The notes under the pieces are model-generated. The model made no database searches. It was not told the DNA's origin and was given only the letters and a program-made list of their open reading frames with translations. A DNA stretch of 64,000 bases from an uncultured Prevotellaceae bacterium (lineage in GTDB: Bacteria > Bacteroidota > Bacteroidia > Bacteroidales > Bacteroidaceae): the NCBI GenBank assembly GCA_902767775.1, contig CACXIP010000024.1:1-64000 (forward strand), written 5' to 3'. Each line of letters starts with the position of its first letter. Position 1 is the stretch's first letter. Shown one piece after another: positions 1-8,860 of this stretch. The position numbers were made by a program, and so were the translations under genes.

Positions 1-21
1 ACGAAATCTTTACGACATGAC

Positions 22-62
22 AAAGGCCGAGCTTGGGAAAGTTCGGCCTTTGAGCATTTTTT
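22..62 (+). terminator. Rho-independent terminator of an upstream gene
   Basis: A 9-bp perfect stem (22-30 with 43-51, AAAGGCCGA/TCGGCCTTT) with a 12-base loop is followed after five bases by a run of six T (57-62). It probably ends a plus-strand gene lying before the window. Confidence 0.75.
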
Positions 63-71
63 AACAAATAA

Positions 72-156
72 GAGGGTATGCCTATTTTGACACACCCTCA
101 TCTCCCAACAACGCTTAACTCTTAACTATGAATTCTGAACTATGAACTATGAACTA
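72..156. repeat. Imperfect hairpin and short tandem repeats before the GH9 gene
   Basis: GAGGGT (72-77) pairs with ACCCTC (94-99), with two more pairs inside across one mismatch. After it come short tandem units of the type AACTCTTAACT and TGAACTAT (about 112-156) running into the GH9 start region. No clear TAnnTTTG promoter box is seen. The role is unknown; this looks like low-complexity intergenic repeat. Confidence 0.5.
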
Positions 157-174
157 ACTAAATTTCCCAAGAAA

Positions 175-2712
175 ATGAGACATCTTCTTTCACTTACTCT
201 ATTGGTTGCTCTTTCCCAACCATTGGCAGCCCAAGATTTCCAATTGCTGCCCGAAGGTTATTTCAACAACAAAGGTGTGGACGTAATGGCATTCAGCGAC
301 TTCTACCCTGAAGGCCATCAAGGTGGTGTCTGCGTCATCATGAACGGACAACGTGTCGCCACCAACGGCGACATCCGTTTGGAGGCTACTCCCGGACAAT
401 GGCAACCCGTCCCCAAGCAATTGAGCAGGAGCGCCGAAGGCAACTGCATCACCACCAACCTCTGCTATCCCGACTCCTCACGGCATCTGACGGGTTTCAA
501 CCCCATGGTTTATCCGGACTATCAGTTCAACTACCAAGTACGGGTGAAAAGTGAGGGTAAGAGCATCATCGTCACCGTCGACCTCGACAAGCCAGTTCCC
601 GACTTCTTAGTCGGAAAGGTGGGATTCAACCTGGAGTTCTTCCCCGGCAGGTTGTTTGGCAAGCCATGGCTCATGGACGAACAGTCGGGCATATATCCCC
701 AGCAACCCAACACACCCCTTGAAACCACATCACCCAACATCCTCCATACAGGTGACTTCTTCACTGGTAAGGGCGACAAGGCCGATGTTCAGCAACTTAA
801 CGGCAAAGGATACAGTCCGCTGATAGCCGATGACGTGATTGCCCTACCCTATGCTACCGGACATGTGTTCACCTCCCAACCCGACGACCCCTACAGCCGT
901 CTGACCATAGAATCCAAAACCGGTGACCTGAAGCTCTACGACGGCAGGATGAACCACAACAACGGCTGGTTTGTGCTGCGCAGCGAAATCAAAGCGGGTG
1001 TCACCAAGAACGCTGTCGAATGGGTCATCACACCTAATGTGGTGAGCGACTGGACCTACCAACCCGTGATACAGACTTCACAGGTGGGCTATCATATCAA
1101 CCAGCAGAAACGCGCCATTATCGAGACCGACCGCCGCGACAGTCAGCTGCTTCAGGCAGAGCTCATCCAAATCAAAGCCGACGGCGAACACACCGTGAAG
1201 CGAATACAACCATCGGTATGGGGCAGATTCCTGCGCTACAACTACCTGACGGCAGACTTCAGTGATATCAAGGCGCCCGGACTCTACAAAATCAAGTACG
1301 GCACTTCTTCGTCATCCGTTTTCCGCATCGACAGCAACATCTACGACCGTGGCGTATGGCAACCCGTCGTTGAGTATTTCCTCCCCGTTCAGATGTGCCA
1401 TATGCGTGTCAGTGAAAAATACCGGGTATGGCATGACGCCTGCCACATGGATGATGCGAGAATGGCAACCGTGGGCAATCTCTTTGATGGTTATGTGCAA
1501 AAGCCAGGACTCTCGAAATACGCAGCTGGCGACATCGTACCAGGAGTGAACATTGGTGGCTGGCATGATGCCGGTGACTTCGACCTGCGTGTAGAGTCAC
1601 AGATTGGAGAGTCATATATTCTTGGTTTGGCTTATGAGGCGTTCCATCCCGATATCGACGTGACATCCATCAGTCAAGAAGACCACCGAACAGAAATCCA
1701 TCAATCCGACGGAAAGAATGACATTCTGCAACAGGTAGAGAACGGTGCGCTGACGGTAGTGCGCTCCTATCAGGCACTGGGACGGCTCTACCGCGGCATC
1801 ATCTGCAACAAGTTGCGCCAATATGTGCTTTTGGGTGACGCATCGTCGATGACCGACGGCAAGATAGGCAATGACGACGACCGTTGGATTTTCACTGAAG
1901 ACAATCCTTTCCGCGAAATCACCACAGCTGCGCAGTTAGCCGGTGTGGCGAGAGTGCTCCGCGGCTTCAATGACAACCTGAGCAAGGAATGCCTTGACAT
2001 CGCCAAGAGCATATACGACAATATGCCCACCGACGCGCGTTCCAACATGCTCAAGATGCAAGCAGCCATCGAACTCTACCTCACCACGCAGCAGGCAGAG
2101 TATTTGGACTTCATCCTAAACAACCAAGCAATGCTCACCAACAGCATGAGCATCGGCCGCTCGGGTTGGCTTACCGCCCGATTGGTCAAGCAACTGTCTG
2201 GGTCGAAGGACAAGCGCATCAAGAGTTTCATTGCCGCCTTCCGTGCCGCCCTGCCCAATTACAAGGAGCAGTTGGACAAACAGACGGCAGCCACGCCCTA
2301 TGGTGTTCCCTACAGTCCCAGCATCTGGGGAGCAGGATGGGACATCCAGCGCTTTGGCTTTGAATATTACTATCTGGCAAGCATCTTCCCCGATGTCTTC
2401 CCCAAGGAGACCGTTTACAATGCCCTCCATTTCGTCCTTGGTTGCCATCCCGGCAGCAACACTTCCTCTTTCGCTTCAGGTGTGGGAGCTCGTTCTGCTA
2501 CTGTGGCCTACGGAGCCAACCGCGCCGACTGGTCGTACATTCCTGGAGGTGTTGTTTCTGGCACAGCCTTGATTCGTCCTGATTTCCCTGAGTTGTTGGA
2601 GTTCCCCTATCTCTGGCAGCAGATGGAATATGTGATGGGCGGCGGTTCCTCTCATTATATGTTTCTGGTACTGGCATCCCAGCACCTGCTCAACCTCTCC
2701 CGAACATACTGA
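175..2712 (+). CDS. Secreted GH9 family glycoside hydrolase (endoglucanase-like)
   Basis: Probable beta-glucan-active glycosidase of family GH9, exported to the periplasm or surface. An in-frame ATG lies at 142, but the ATG at 175 is preferred because it begins directly with a typical signal peptide (MRHLLSLTLLVALSQPLAAQ). A long N-terminal region of about 270 residues has no assignment I can make. Next comes an immunoglobulin-like domain of the cellulase N-terminal type (starting near QTSQVGYH), then the (alpha/alpha)6 catalytic domain. The catalytic aspartates sit in GGWHDAGDFDLR (about residue 475 counted from base 142). A glutamate in QQMEYVMGGGSSHY close to the C-terminus (about residue 831) is the candidate general acid. 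No SusC/D pair is adjacent, and the next pectin-type genes lie 2.7 kb away. The family is clear; the substrate is not known. Confidence 0.85.
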   Translation: MRHLLSLTLLVALSQPLAAQDFQLLPEGYFNNKGVDVMAFSDFYPEGHQGGVCVIMNGQRVATNGDIRLEATPGQWQPVPKQLSRSAEGNCITTNLCYPDSSRHLTGFNPMVYPDYQFNYQVRVKSEGKSIIVTVDLDKPVPDFLVGKVGFNLEFFPGRLFGKPWLMDEQSGIYPQQPNTPLETTSPNILHTGDFFTGKGDKADVQQLNGKGYSPLIADDVIALPYATGHVFTSQPDDPYSRLTIESKTGDLKLYDGRMNHNNGWFVLRSEIKAGVTKNAVEWVITPNVVSDWTYQPVIQTSQVGYHINQQKRAIIETDRRDSQLLQAELIQIKADGEHTVKRIQPSVWGRFLRYNYLTADFSDIKAPGLYKIKYGTSSSSVFRIDSNIYDRGVWQPVVEYFLPVQMCHMRVSEKYRVWHDACHMDDARMATVGNLFDGYVQKPGLSKYAAGDIVPGVNIGGWHDAGDFDLRVESQIGESYILGLAYEAFHPDIDVTSISQEDHRTEIHQSDGKNDILQQVENGALTVVRSYQALGRLYRGIICNKLRQYVLLGDASSMTDGKIGNDDDRWIFTEDNPFREITTAAQLAGVARVLRGFNDNLSKECLDIAKSIYDNMPTDARSNMLKMQAAIELYLTTQQAEYLDFILNNQAMLTNSMSIGRSGWLTARLVKQLSGSKDKRIKSFIAAFRAALPNYKEQLDKQTAATPYGVPYSPSIWGAGWDIQRFGFEYYYLASIFPDVFPKETVYNALHFVLGCHPGSNTSSFASGVGARSATVAYGANRADWSYIPGGVVSGTALIRPDFPELLEFPYLWQQMEYVMGGGSSHYMFLVLASQHLLNLSRTY

Positions 2713-2813
2713 ACACTCGCCACATATTCCTCATCGGCAGACAGGTGCTCAATAATCATGGGCATACGAGGATTCTCTGCGGTGGCCAATTGTGCGTACA
2801 GTTCTATATCCAA
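2690..2813 (-). pseudogene. Remnant: C-terminal end of a sugar phosphate isomerase/epimerase-like protein
   Basis: Reading the minus strand from 2813 gives an open stretch containing NPRMPMIIEHLSADEEYVAS. This resembles the C-terminal end of TIM-barrel sugar phosphate isomerases/epimerases (NPxMPxIIEHL-type). No N-terminal part and no start codon are present, and the 3' end runs into the end of the GH9 gene on the other strand. It abuts a remnant of an unrelated enzyme in another frame, so it appears to be what a deletion left behind. The family assignment is from memory of the motif and is moderate. Confidence 0.5.
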
Positions 2814-2814
2814 C

Positions 2815-3205
2815 GAACAATACCAGCACATCCAGCCTTGAGGCATCTCTCTGCATCATGCGGACTGAGCACACCCTTCACGACAAACGGAACTCCGGCA
2901 GCCTGCACAAACTCTGCCAGTTCCTCCGTCGTTTTCGCTTTCATGGGCAGACCGAACACGTTATCATATCCGCCCCGGAGTTGAAGGCATGGTCTATGTC
3001 CATTCCCACAGCCATGCAGCCCACCTTGACAGCATGTTCAATCTTGCTAAACACCATCTGATTATCAGCATGGGGTTTGACAATCTTAATGGTTCTGGCA
3101 CCAGTGGCAACAATCTCCTCAAGTTCGGTTTCACTACCCATACCCACCCAATGCACGGATAGATTTTCCATGTAAATGAAGACATCCAAAAATTTGGCAT
3201 TTTCA
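2815..3205 (-). pseudogene. Remnant of an FMN-dependent alpha-hydroxy-acid oxidase/dehydrogenase
   Basis: The minus strand from about 3205 reads through GARTIKIVKPHADNQMVFSK and VGCMAVGMDIDHAFN. It then meets a stop near 2941, but a neighbouring frame continues the protein as YDNVFGLPMKAKTTEELAEF, VPFVVKGVLSP and LKAGCAGIV. The order and wording match the central barrel of the FMN-dependent alpha-hydroxy-acid dehydrogenase family (lactate oxidase relatives). About 130 residues survive, against a usual 330-390. The N-terminus and the catalytic C-terminal part are missing, and there is at least one frameshift near 2970. It is not functional. The radical-SAM promoter lies at its 5' edge. Confidence 0.65.
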
Positions 3206-3224
3206 CAAAAAAGTTATACCTTTA
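3193..3224 (+). promoter_or_regulatory. Bacteroidota-type promoter for the radical-SAM operon
   Basis: TTTG at 3193-3196, 20 bases, then TACCTTTA at 3217-3224. This is one mismatch from the TAnnTTTG -7 box. It lies about 100 bases before the gene at 3327. Confidence 0.45.
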
Positions 3225-3326
3225 CAACGAATTTGATGAATCGGAAACAAGAAAGACGTTTATGATGCAATTTGTTATCAAGCGGTTTCGTTTCTGAAGA
3301 TAAAAGCCATCCATTACCAAAGAACA

Positions 3327-4616
3327 ATGCTGACTGAGAGAACCATGGAACGTCTGCGGATATTGGCAGAATCGGCGAAATACGATGTATCGTGCTCGTC
3401 GAGCGGCACTGTGCGCAGCGGTCGCAAGGGCATGGTAGGCAATACCGTTGGCGGTGTGGGCATCTGCCATTCTTTCGCAGACGACGGGCGCTGCATCTCG
3501 CTCCTGAAAGTGATGCTCACCAACTATTGCATGTATGACTGCGCCTACTGCATCAACCGCCGCTCAAACGACATCCAACGTGCCACACTCTCAGTGTCGG
3601 AATTGGAGGAAATCACCATGGAGTTTTATCGCCGCAACTACATCGAGGGACTGTTTCTCTCGAGTGGTGTGGTACGCTCACCCGACTATACGATGGAGCG
3701 GTTGGTGGCCATCGTCCGCGACCTGCGCACGATACACCGCTTTAATGGTTACATCCACTTGAAAAGTATCCCCGGAGCATCACAGGAACTGCTGGCAGAG
3801 GCTGGCAAATGGGCTGACCGTATGAGTGTGAATATCGAGATTCCGCGGGAGGAGTCGCTCAAGTTGCTCGCACCAGAAAAAGACCACCAAAGCGTATTCC
3901 AACCCATGCAGATTATCCGTCAGGGCATTTTGGAGAACAAGGAGGAGCGGCGCAAGTTCCGCCATGCGCCACGCTTCGTTCCCGCCGGGCAATCGACACA
4001 GATGATTGTCGGGGCAACCAGCGAGACCGACCGCGACATACTTCAGATGTCATCATCACTATATGGTCAGGCACAGATGCGACGCGTCTATTATTCGGGA
4101 TACGTCAGTGTGAACACCTATGACCCTCGCCTGCCTGTTTTGAAGCAGCCACCTCTCGTCCGAGAGAACCGTCTGTATCAAGCAGACTGGCTCTTGCGGT
4201 TCTACCACTTCACGGTGGATGAGATTGTGGATGACCAACACGCCCACCTCGACTTGGAGATAGACCCCAAACTGGCTTGGGCACTGCGCCATCCTGAATA
4301 TTTCCCCGTTGACATCAACACCGCCGACTATGAGCAATTGCTGCGTGTGCCCGGTCTCGGCACCAAGTCAGCATGGCTCATCGTCAATGCCCGCCGCTCA
4401 GGACGGCTGACCTCCTATCACCTGAAGAAAATGGGAGTGGTGATGAAGAAGGCCAAGTATTTCATCACCTGTGGTGAACTGACATCAGCATACTCACAGC
4501 CCATCGTGGGCATCAACGAGCTACGCCCTGAACGACTGCGTCCGCTGCTCGTGTCTAAAGCGCAGCGAAAAAGGGCGGCAGAGGAAAAGCAACTTAAACT
4601 GGAGTTTGAGGAATGA
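3327..4616 (+). CDS. Putative DNA modification/repair radical SAM protein (TIGR03916 type)
   Basis: Radical S-adenosylmethionine enzyme of the group annotated as putative DNA modification/repair; its substrate has not been established as far as I know. The iron-sulfur cluster motif CX3CX2C is seen as C68, C72 and C75 (NYCMYDCAYC). The N-terminal KYDVSCSSSG stretch is typical of the group. A helix-hairpin-helix DNA-binding segment lies at about residues 331-385 (VDINTADYEQLLRVPGLGTK). The start at 3327 keeps the usual N-terminus; the ATG at 3345 is an alternative. The gene overlaps the next one by four bases (ATGA), so the two are translationally coupled. In many genomes the same pair sits together, and sometimes the partner is fused to a uracil-DNA-glycosylase-like domain. 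Confidence 0.85.
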   Translation: MLTERTMERLRILAESAKYDVSCSSSGTVRSGRKGMVGNTVGGVGICHSFADDGRCISLLKVMLTNYCMYDCAYCINRRSNDIQRATLSVSELEEITMEFYRRNYIEGLFLSSGVVRSPDYTMERLVAIVRDLRTIHRFNGYIHLKSIPGASQELLAEAGKWADRMSVNIEIPREESLKLLAPEKDHQSVFQPMQIIRQGILENKEERRKFRHAPRFVPAGQSTQMIVGATSETDRDILQMSSSLYGQAQMRRVYYSGYVSVNTYDPRLPVLKQPPLVRENRLYQADWLLRFYHFTVDEIVDDQHAHLDLEIDPKLAWALRHPEYFPVDINTADYEQLLRVPGLGTKSAWLIVNARRSGRLTSYHLKKMGVVMKKAKYFITCGELTSAYSQPIVGINELRPERLRPLLVSKAQRKRAAEEKQLKLEFEE

Positions 4617-5410
4617 CGGTATACGTGTTTGACGGAACGATGGAAGGTTTGCTCTCGGCGGTTTTCGATGCTTTTTTCCTAAAAGAAGAACCCGAGCAAC
4701 TTCTTACAGGCGGTGATGTACTACCCCTGTTTTGTGACCGTGTATACCAAGTGACCACTGACAACGAGAAAGCCCGCCGTGTGTGGACCGGACTGGAGAA
4801 GAAGCTGTCCCGTGAAGCCATGCGGATGATTACCACCAGCCTGTTGTCGGAACTGCAGGAGCTATGGCAACCGCTGTTCATGCTCATCAACAAGGTATTC
4901 CGTCAGGGGAGCGAAGTGGTGCGCAACTTCGCCGACCCTGATGTGCTGACCGTGACGCAGATAGCACGCCGCGTGGCACACGAAGCCCACCGCATGATGC
5001 AGTTCGTGCGCTTTCAAAAAGCCATAGACGGCACCTACCTCTCCGTCATCTCACCCGACCACGATGTGCTGCCTCTTATCATCAATCATTTCCATGACCG
5101 TTTCAACGACCAACCATGGCTCATCTATGATGCCCATCGCCATTACGGCTATCATTATGACGGAAACGAACAGCCCATCCGCATCTCTTTTGAGAACGAG
5201 TCATCGGTTCCCTTCTCACTCATCGACGGCAAACTTTCAGACGACATCCTCAGCGACGACGACCACCTGCTGCAAGACCTCTGGCGCACCTACTTCAAAG
5301 CCATCTGCATCCGTGAGCGCCTGAACCCCCGAAAACAACTCAACGACATGCCCCGCCGCTATTGGAAATATCTGACAGAAAAGCAACAACCTAATAAAAC
5401 AAACACTTAA
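4613..5410 (+). CDS. TIGR03915-type putative DNA repair/metabolism protein
   Basis: Partner of the radical-SAM protein; start and stop overlap in ATGA. At 265 residues it has the expected family length. It opens with VYVFDGTMEGLLSAVFDAF, typical of this group, whose later part (here including MMQFVRFQKAIDGTYLSVISP and HYGYHYDG) corresponds to the DUF4130-like region. It carries no signal peptide or membrane segment, so it is cytoplasmic. No catalytic residue can be named from sequence alone. The tight pairing suggests both proteins act on the same nucleic-acid lesion or modification, which is inference. Only three bases separate it from the pectinolytic gene downstream, although the functions seem unrelated. 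Confidence 0.8.
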   Translation: MTVYVFDGTMEGLLSAVFDAFFLKEEPEQLLTGGDVLPLFCDRVYQVTTDNEKARRVWTGLEKKLSREAMRMITTSLLSELQELWQPLFMLINKVFRQGSEVVRNFADPDVLTVTQIARRVAHEAHRMMQFVRFQKAIDGTYLSVISPDHDVLPLIINHFHDRFNDQPWLIYDAHRHYGYHYDGNEQPIRISFENESSVPFSLIDGKLSDDILSDDDHLLQDLWRTYFKAICIRERLNPRKQLNDMPRRYWKYLTEKQQPNKTNT

Positions 5411-5413
5411 GCC

Positions 5414-7540
5414 ATGACTACTATTCCAAGAAAATCACTCGCTCTTTTATTGTTTCTCTGTGCCTGGATGACAGCATCCATGTCATCTGCACAGGTTCAC
5501 AGCCAGCAGTGGAAACACATCCTGCGACAAACCGACGAAGCATTTTACAAAACCGACGAAGCACGGCGCATTGGCGAGCAACTGATGCTCTACCAACGTG
5601 TGACTGGTGGATGGCCCAAAAACATCAATATGGTCAGTCCGCTCACCCCAACACAACGTGAGGCTGTGCTTGCCGACAAGCAACGCACCGATGACTCCAC
5701 CACCGACAATGATGCCACCAACATACAGATGCATTTTCTCGCCCGACTCTACCACGCCACCCACGACAAACAAGTGCGCGAGTCATTTTGCAAGGCAATG
5801 GAGTACCTTCTCTCGGGGCAATACGACAATGGAGGATGGCCCCAGTTCTGGCCCAGTCCCCATGGTTATCAGGTGCATATCACCTATAACGATGATGCCA
5901 TGGTCAACACCATGCTCCTGCTTCGAGAGGTGGCAGAAGCAAAGACGCCCTTTGAACCTGCCCTCACCACCAAAGAACTCCGCAAACGGGCGAGAGAGGC
6001 TTTTGACAAAGGGGTAGACTGCATCCTGAGGACTCAGATTCGCGTTGGCGACCAACTCACCGTGTGGTGCCAACAACATGACCACGAGACTTTTTTGCCA
6101 GTCCCAGCAAGAGCATTCGAACTTTCCTCTTTCTGTTCACAGGAGAGTGCCTCTATTGTCGGTTTGCTCATGTCTCTTCCCAATCCCAATGACCAAGTGA
6201 AACGTGCCATACACGCCGCCATGAAATGGTTTGACACATACAAGTTGACTGGTCTGCGCCTGGAGCGTACATTCTCAAGAACATCAGGTGAGCGTGATGT
6301 CCGGTTGGTGGAAGACCCCAACGCCAAGCCCTTGTGGGCTCGTTACTATGACCTGGAACACACCAGGCCTTTCGTATGCGACCGTGACGGCATTCCCCGT
6401 CAGCGTCTTGAGGACATCGGCTCGGAGCGACGCAATGGATACGCTTGGTATGGCGACCGTGCCGCCTCACTCTATGACACCTATGCAAAATGGGCAGACA
6501 AAAACGACCCCTTGCATCAAGTATCCATCAGTTTGTCGACCAAGGGTGCCAATGAGAACGGGCTGCTCAATCTGTTCGAGCCCGTGAAGCCCGACCCTGC
6601 GCTGTTCGATGCTGTTGTCAGTCCAGGTGAATCCATTCAAGCTGTCATCGACAAGGTTCCTCAGAACAACAACAAGCCCTACACCATATTTCTTCGCAAA
6701 GGTACCTATGCCCAAAAGGTCATCATCTGCCGCCCCCACATCGTACTGGTAGGCGAAGACCGTGACAGCACCATTCTTGTCATGGCAGAAACAAAAGAGA
6801 CACAAAAGATAACGGAATACGAAGGAAAGCCCGTGGGCAATGGCGTGGTGGTGCTGCAAGAAGGAGCCGACGACTGTCTCATCAGCGGCATGACCATCTA
6901 CAACAACTATGGAACGACTGTAGAGAAAACCACACGCCATCAGATGGCCGTCTTCGGAAGGGCCACACGAACCATCATCGTCAATTGCAATATCTGGGCA
7001 GACGGCAACGATGCTCTCTCATTGTGGGCGCCTTCAGGCAATGGCATGTATTACCACGCCGACTTATCACTTCGCTGCCCTGGAGTTGACTTCCTATGCC
7101 CGAGGGGATGGTGCTATGCCACAAGATGCCGTTTCTATGGTGACAGCCGTGCCATTGTCTGGCACGACGGCCGTGGAGACAAAAGCAAGAAACTCGTCAT
7201 CACCAATTCCTATTTCGATGCAGCCAGTCCTACCATTCTGGGACGTTACCACCATGACTCACAATTCTACTTTGTCTCCTGCCACATGTCGGAGAACATT
7301 CTCGACAGCAACATCAGTTATGCCTATACCGACAAGGTGCTCGACCCCTGTCCCTGGGGACAACGTGTATATTTCTACAACTGTTCCCGTGAAGGAGGGC
7401 ACGGAACGTGGATGAACAACAACCTGAGCGAGGCCGAAGGTGCTCCTGAATACCATACCATCACTGCCAGTTGGACGTTCAACCGCCAATGGAATCCTGA
7501 ACGGACAATTAGAGACTTGTGGAAATTTATCTGCTACTGA
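5414..7540 (+). CDS. Secreted pectate lyase (PL10)-pectin esterase-like (CE8) fusion
   Basis: Bifunctional pectin-degrading protein. A signal peptide (about residues 1-27) is followed by a PL10 pectate lyase domain, about residues 40-370. Its motifs include YQRVTGGWPKN, YDNGGWPQFW, YNDDAMV and, near its end, HTRPFVCDRDG, whose Arg is the likely catalytic base of the family. A right-handed beta-helix of pectin methylesterase type follows, about 400-708. The usual CE8 motifs are altered: GTYAQK for GxYxE, HQMAVFG for QAVAL, GNDALSLW for QDTL, VDFLCPRG for DFIFG, and LGRYHH for LGRPW. The two Asp and the Arg of the catalytic triad remain, so activity is plausible but the substrate pocket differs. 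Together the domains would demethylate and cleave homogalacturonan. The PL10 call is firm and the esterase call is moderate. Confidence 0.82.
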   Translation: MTTIPRKSLALLLFLCAWMTASMSSAQVHSQQWKHILRQTDEAFYKTDEARRIGEQLMLYQRVTGGWPKNINMVSPLTPTQREAVLADKQRTDDSTTDNDATNIQMHFLARLYHATHDKQVRESFCKAMEYLLSGQYDNGGWPQFWPSPHGYQVHITYNDDAMVNTMLLLREVAEAKTPFEPALTTKELRKRAREAFDKGVDCILRTQIRVGDQLTVWCQQHDHETFLPVPARAFELSSFCSQESASIVGLLMSLPNPNDQVKRAIHAAMKWFDTYKLTGLRLERTFSRTSGERDVRLVEDPNAKPLWARYYDLEHTRPFVCDRDGIPRQRLEDIGSERRNGYAWYGDRAASLYDTYAKWADKNDPLHQVSISLSTKGANENGLLNLFEPVKPDPALFDAVVSPGESIQAVIDKVPQNNNKPYTIFLRKGTYAQKVIICRPHIVLVGEDRDSTILVMAETKETQKITEYEGKPVGNGVVVLQEGADDCLISGMTIYNNYGTTVEKTTRHQMAVFGRATRTIIVNCNIWADGNDALSLWAPSGNGMYYHADLSLRCPGVDFLCPRGWCYATRCRFYGDSRAIVWHDGRGDKSKKLVITNSYFDAASPTILGRYHHDSQFYFVSCHMSENILDSNISYAYTDKVLDPCPWGQRVYFYNCSREGGHGTWMNNNLSEAEGAPEYHTITASWTFNRQWNPERTIRDLWKFICY

Positions 7541-7595
7541 ATAGGTAATGGATAATAGAAGATGTTAAATGCCTTTTAATTGAACTATTGACAAT

Positions 7596-8633
7596 ATGAA
7601 AAGAGTACTATTGATGATGGGCATCCTCCTTGCAGGTTTTGCCACCTATTCCAATTCTACGGATATGAGTCTCTGCTGGTCAGCAGTGCCTGAAGAAGAC
7701 CAATTTGTGCGGCCCTCCGGGGAATTTGACAAGCCACTGAATACCATCCGTCTTAGTGACCCTGCCATACTTGCCGACAAGAAGTCACAGATGTACTACA
7801 TGACTGGCACCGGCGGCATGATGTGGCGCAGCAAGGACCTGAAGATGTGGGACGGTCCATACCGAGTGACTGAATTCGACAAGGACTCATGGATGGGTCC
7901 ACGCCCCATGATATGGGCAGCCGAACTGCATCTGATCAACGGCAAATACTACTATTTCGCCACATTCACCAATCGCGAGGTGAAGATAGACACCGTCCGG
8001 GGCAATGTCATCGAGCGTCGTGCCTGTCAGGTGCTTCAAGCAGACAACCCTATGGGACCATACCGTGCCTTCGGCGATGCCACCTATCTGCCTGCCGACC
8101 GCCCCACCCTCGATGGAACATTTTGGCGTGACAAGGATGGCAAACCGTATATGGTGTTCTGTGGAGAGTGGCTGCAAAACTGGAACGGAACGATTGAGAA
8201 GATAGAACTGAAGCCTGATTTCAGCGGCACCATCGGTTCACCGACCGTGCTTTTCCGTGCAAGCGACTCCCCATGGAGCCGTGAAAAAGATGAGAACGGC
8301 AACGTGACATGGAACAAAGTGACAGATGGTCCCTGGCTGTTTCGCACAAACACAGGACGGCTCGGTATGCTTTGGACATCATGGGTGTTTGGCGACTACA
8401 CACAGGGAGTGGCCTACTCAGAAAGCGGGACACTTGATGGGCCATGGATTCAAGAGCCCAATCCCATCACACCCCCCAACTATGGGCACAGCATGCTCTT
8501 CCAACGATTCGACGGCCAATGGATGATGTCCGTCCACAGCCATGCAAAAGACGCCAACGGAAGGACAGTCCGCATTCCACACTTTTTTGAGGTTGACCTG
8601 TCTGGAGACAAAATCATCGTCAGAGCTGAATAA
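7596..8633 (+). CDS. Secreted GH43-like glycosidase (five-bladed propeller)
   Basis: Likely an arabinose- or galactose-releasing enzyme for pectin side chains. It has a signal peptide in the first 25 or so residues. The five-blade propeller repeats are visible: RLSDPAILADKKSQMYYMTG with the catalytic-base Asp, WAAELHLINGKYYYFATF, LDGTFWRDKDGKPYMVF with the second acidic residue, and TDGPWLFRTNTGRLGMLW. In the last motif the usual catalytic Glu of GH43 is replaced by Asp, as I recall for a sub-group of this clan, so activity should not be taken for granted. At 345 residues it is a single-domain enzyme with no accessory module. It follows the pectate lyase fusion by 55 bases and is probably co-transcribed. 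Confidence 0.75.
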   Translation: MKRVLLMMGILLAGFATYSNSTDMSLCWSAVPEEDQFVRPSGEFDKPLNTIRLSDPAILADKKSQMYYMTGTGGMMWRSKDLKMWDGPYRVTEFDKDSWMGPRPMIWAAELHLINGKYYYFATFTNREVKIDTVRGNVIERRACQVLQADNPMGPYRAFGDATYLPADRPTLDGTFWRDKDGKPYMVFCGEWLQNWNGTIEKIELKPDFSGTIGSPTVLFRASDSPWSREKDENGNVTWNKVTDGPWLFRTNTGRLGMLWTSWVFGDYTQGVAYSESGTLDGPWIQEPNPITPPNYGHSMLFQRFDGQWMMSVHSHAKDANGRTVRIPHFFEVDLSGDKIIVRAE

Positions 8634-8738
8634 GATGCATCTTTTGGTATTGTCATCGCTATTGTATTACAGCTTGTGAAGGCTGGGAAAAACTGTTAGC
8701 AAAAGAGATGAGTTAAAAGCGATTTGCTATAGAAAAAG

Positions 8739-8774
8739 CAGTTTGGCAAACAAACTGAAAGATGTCGTTTTTTT
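8739..8774 (+). terminator. Possible terminator after the pectin genes
   Basis: A 7-bp stem CAGTTTG/CAAACTG (739-745 with 751-757) with a five-base loop is followed ten bases later by seven T (8768-8774). The gap between stem and T-run makes it weak. Confidence 0.4.
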
Positions 8775-8832
8775 ATGCTACTTGACGATAAAAAATTCAT
8801 GGAAAAACGATGGCTCGTCCATAAAATATTGT

Positions 8833-8840
8833 TATATTTG
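8833..8840 (+). promoter_or_regulatory. -7 box for the lplA-gcv operon
   Basis: TATATTTG fits the TAnnTTTG consensus 20 bases before the lplA start at 8861. A weak -33 match (ATGG) lies 19 bases upstream. No glycine-riboswitch-like sequence is seen between it and the gene. Confidence 0.5.
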
Positions 8841-8860
8841 CAAAGCAGTTAAGCGCATCG

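Noticed and set aside
8634-8860. Glycine riboswitch before the gcv operon
   Set aside because: No tandem aptamer-like sequence is seen; the leader from the -7 box is only about 20 bases.
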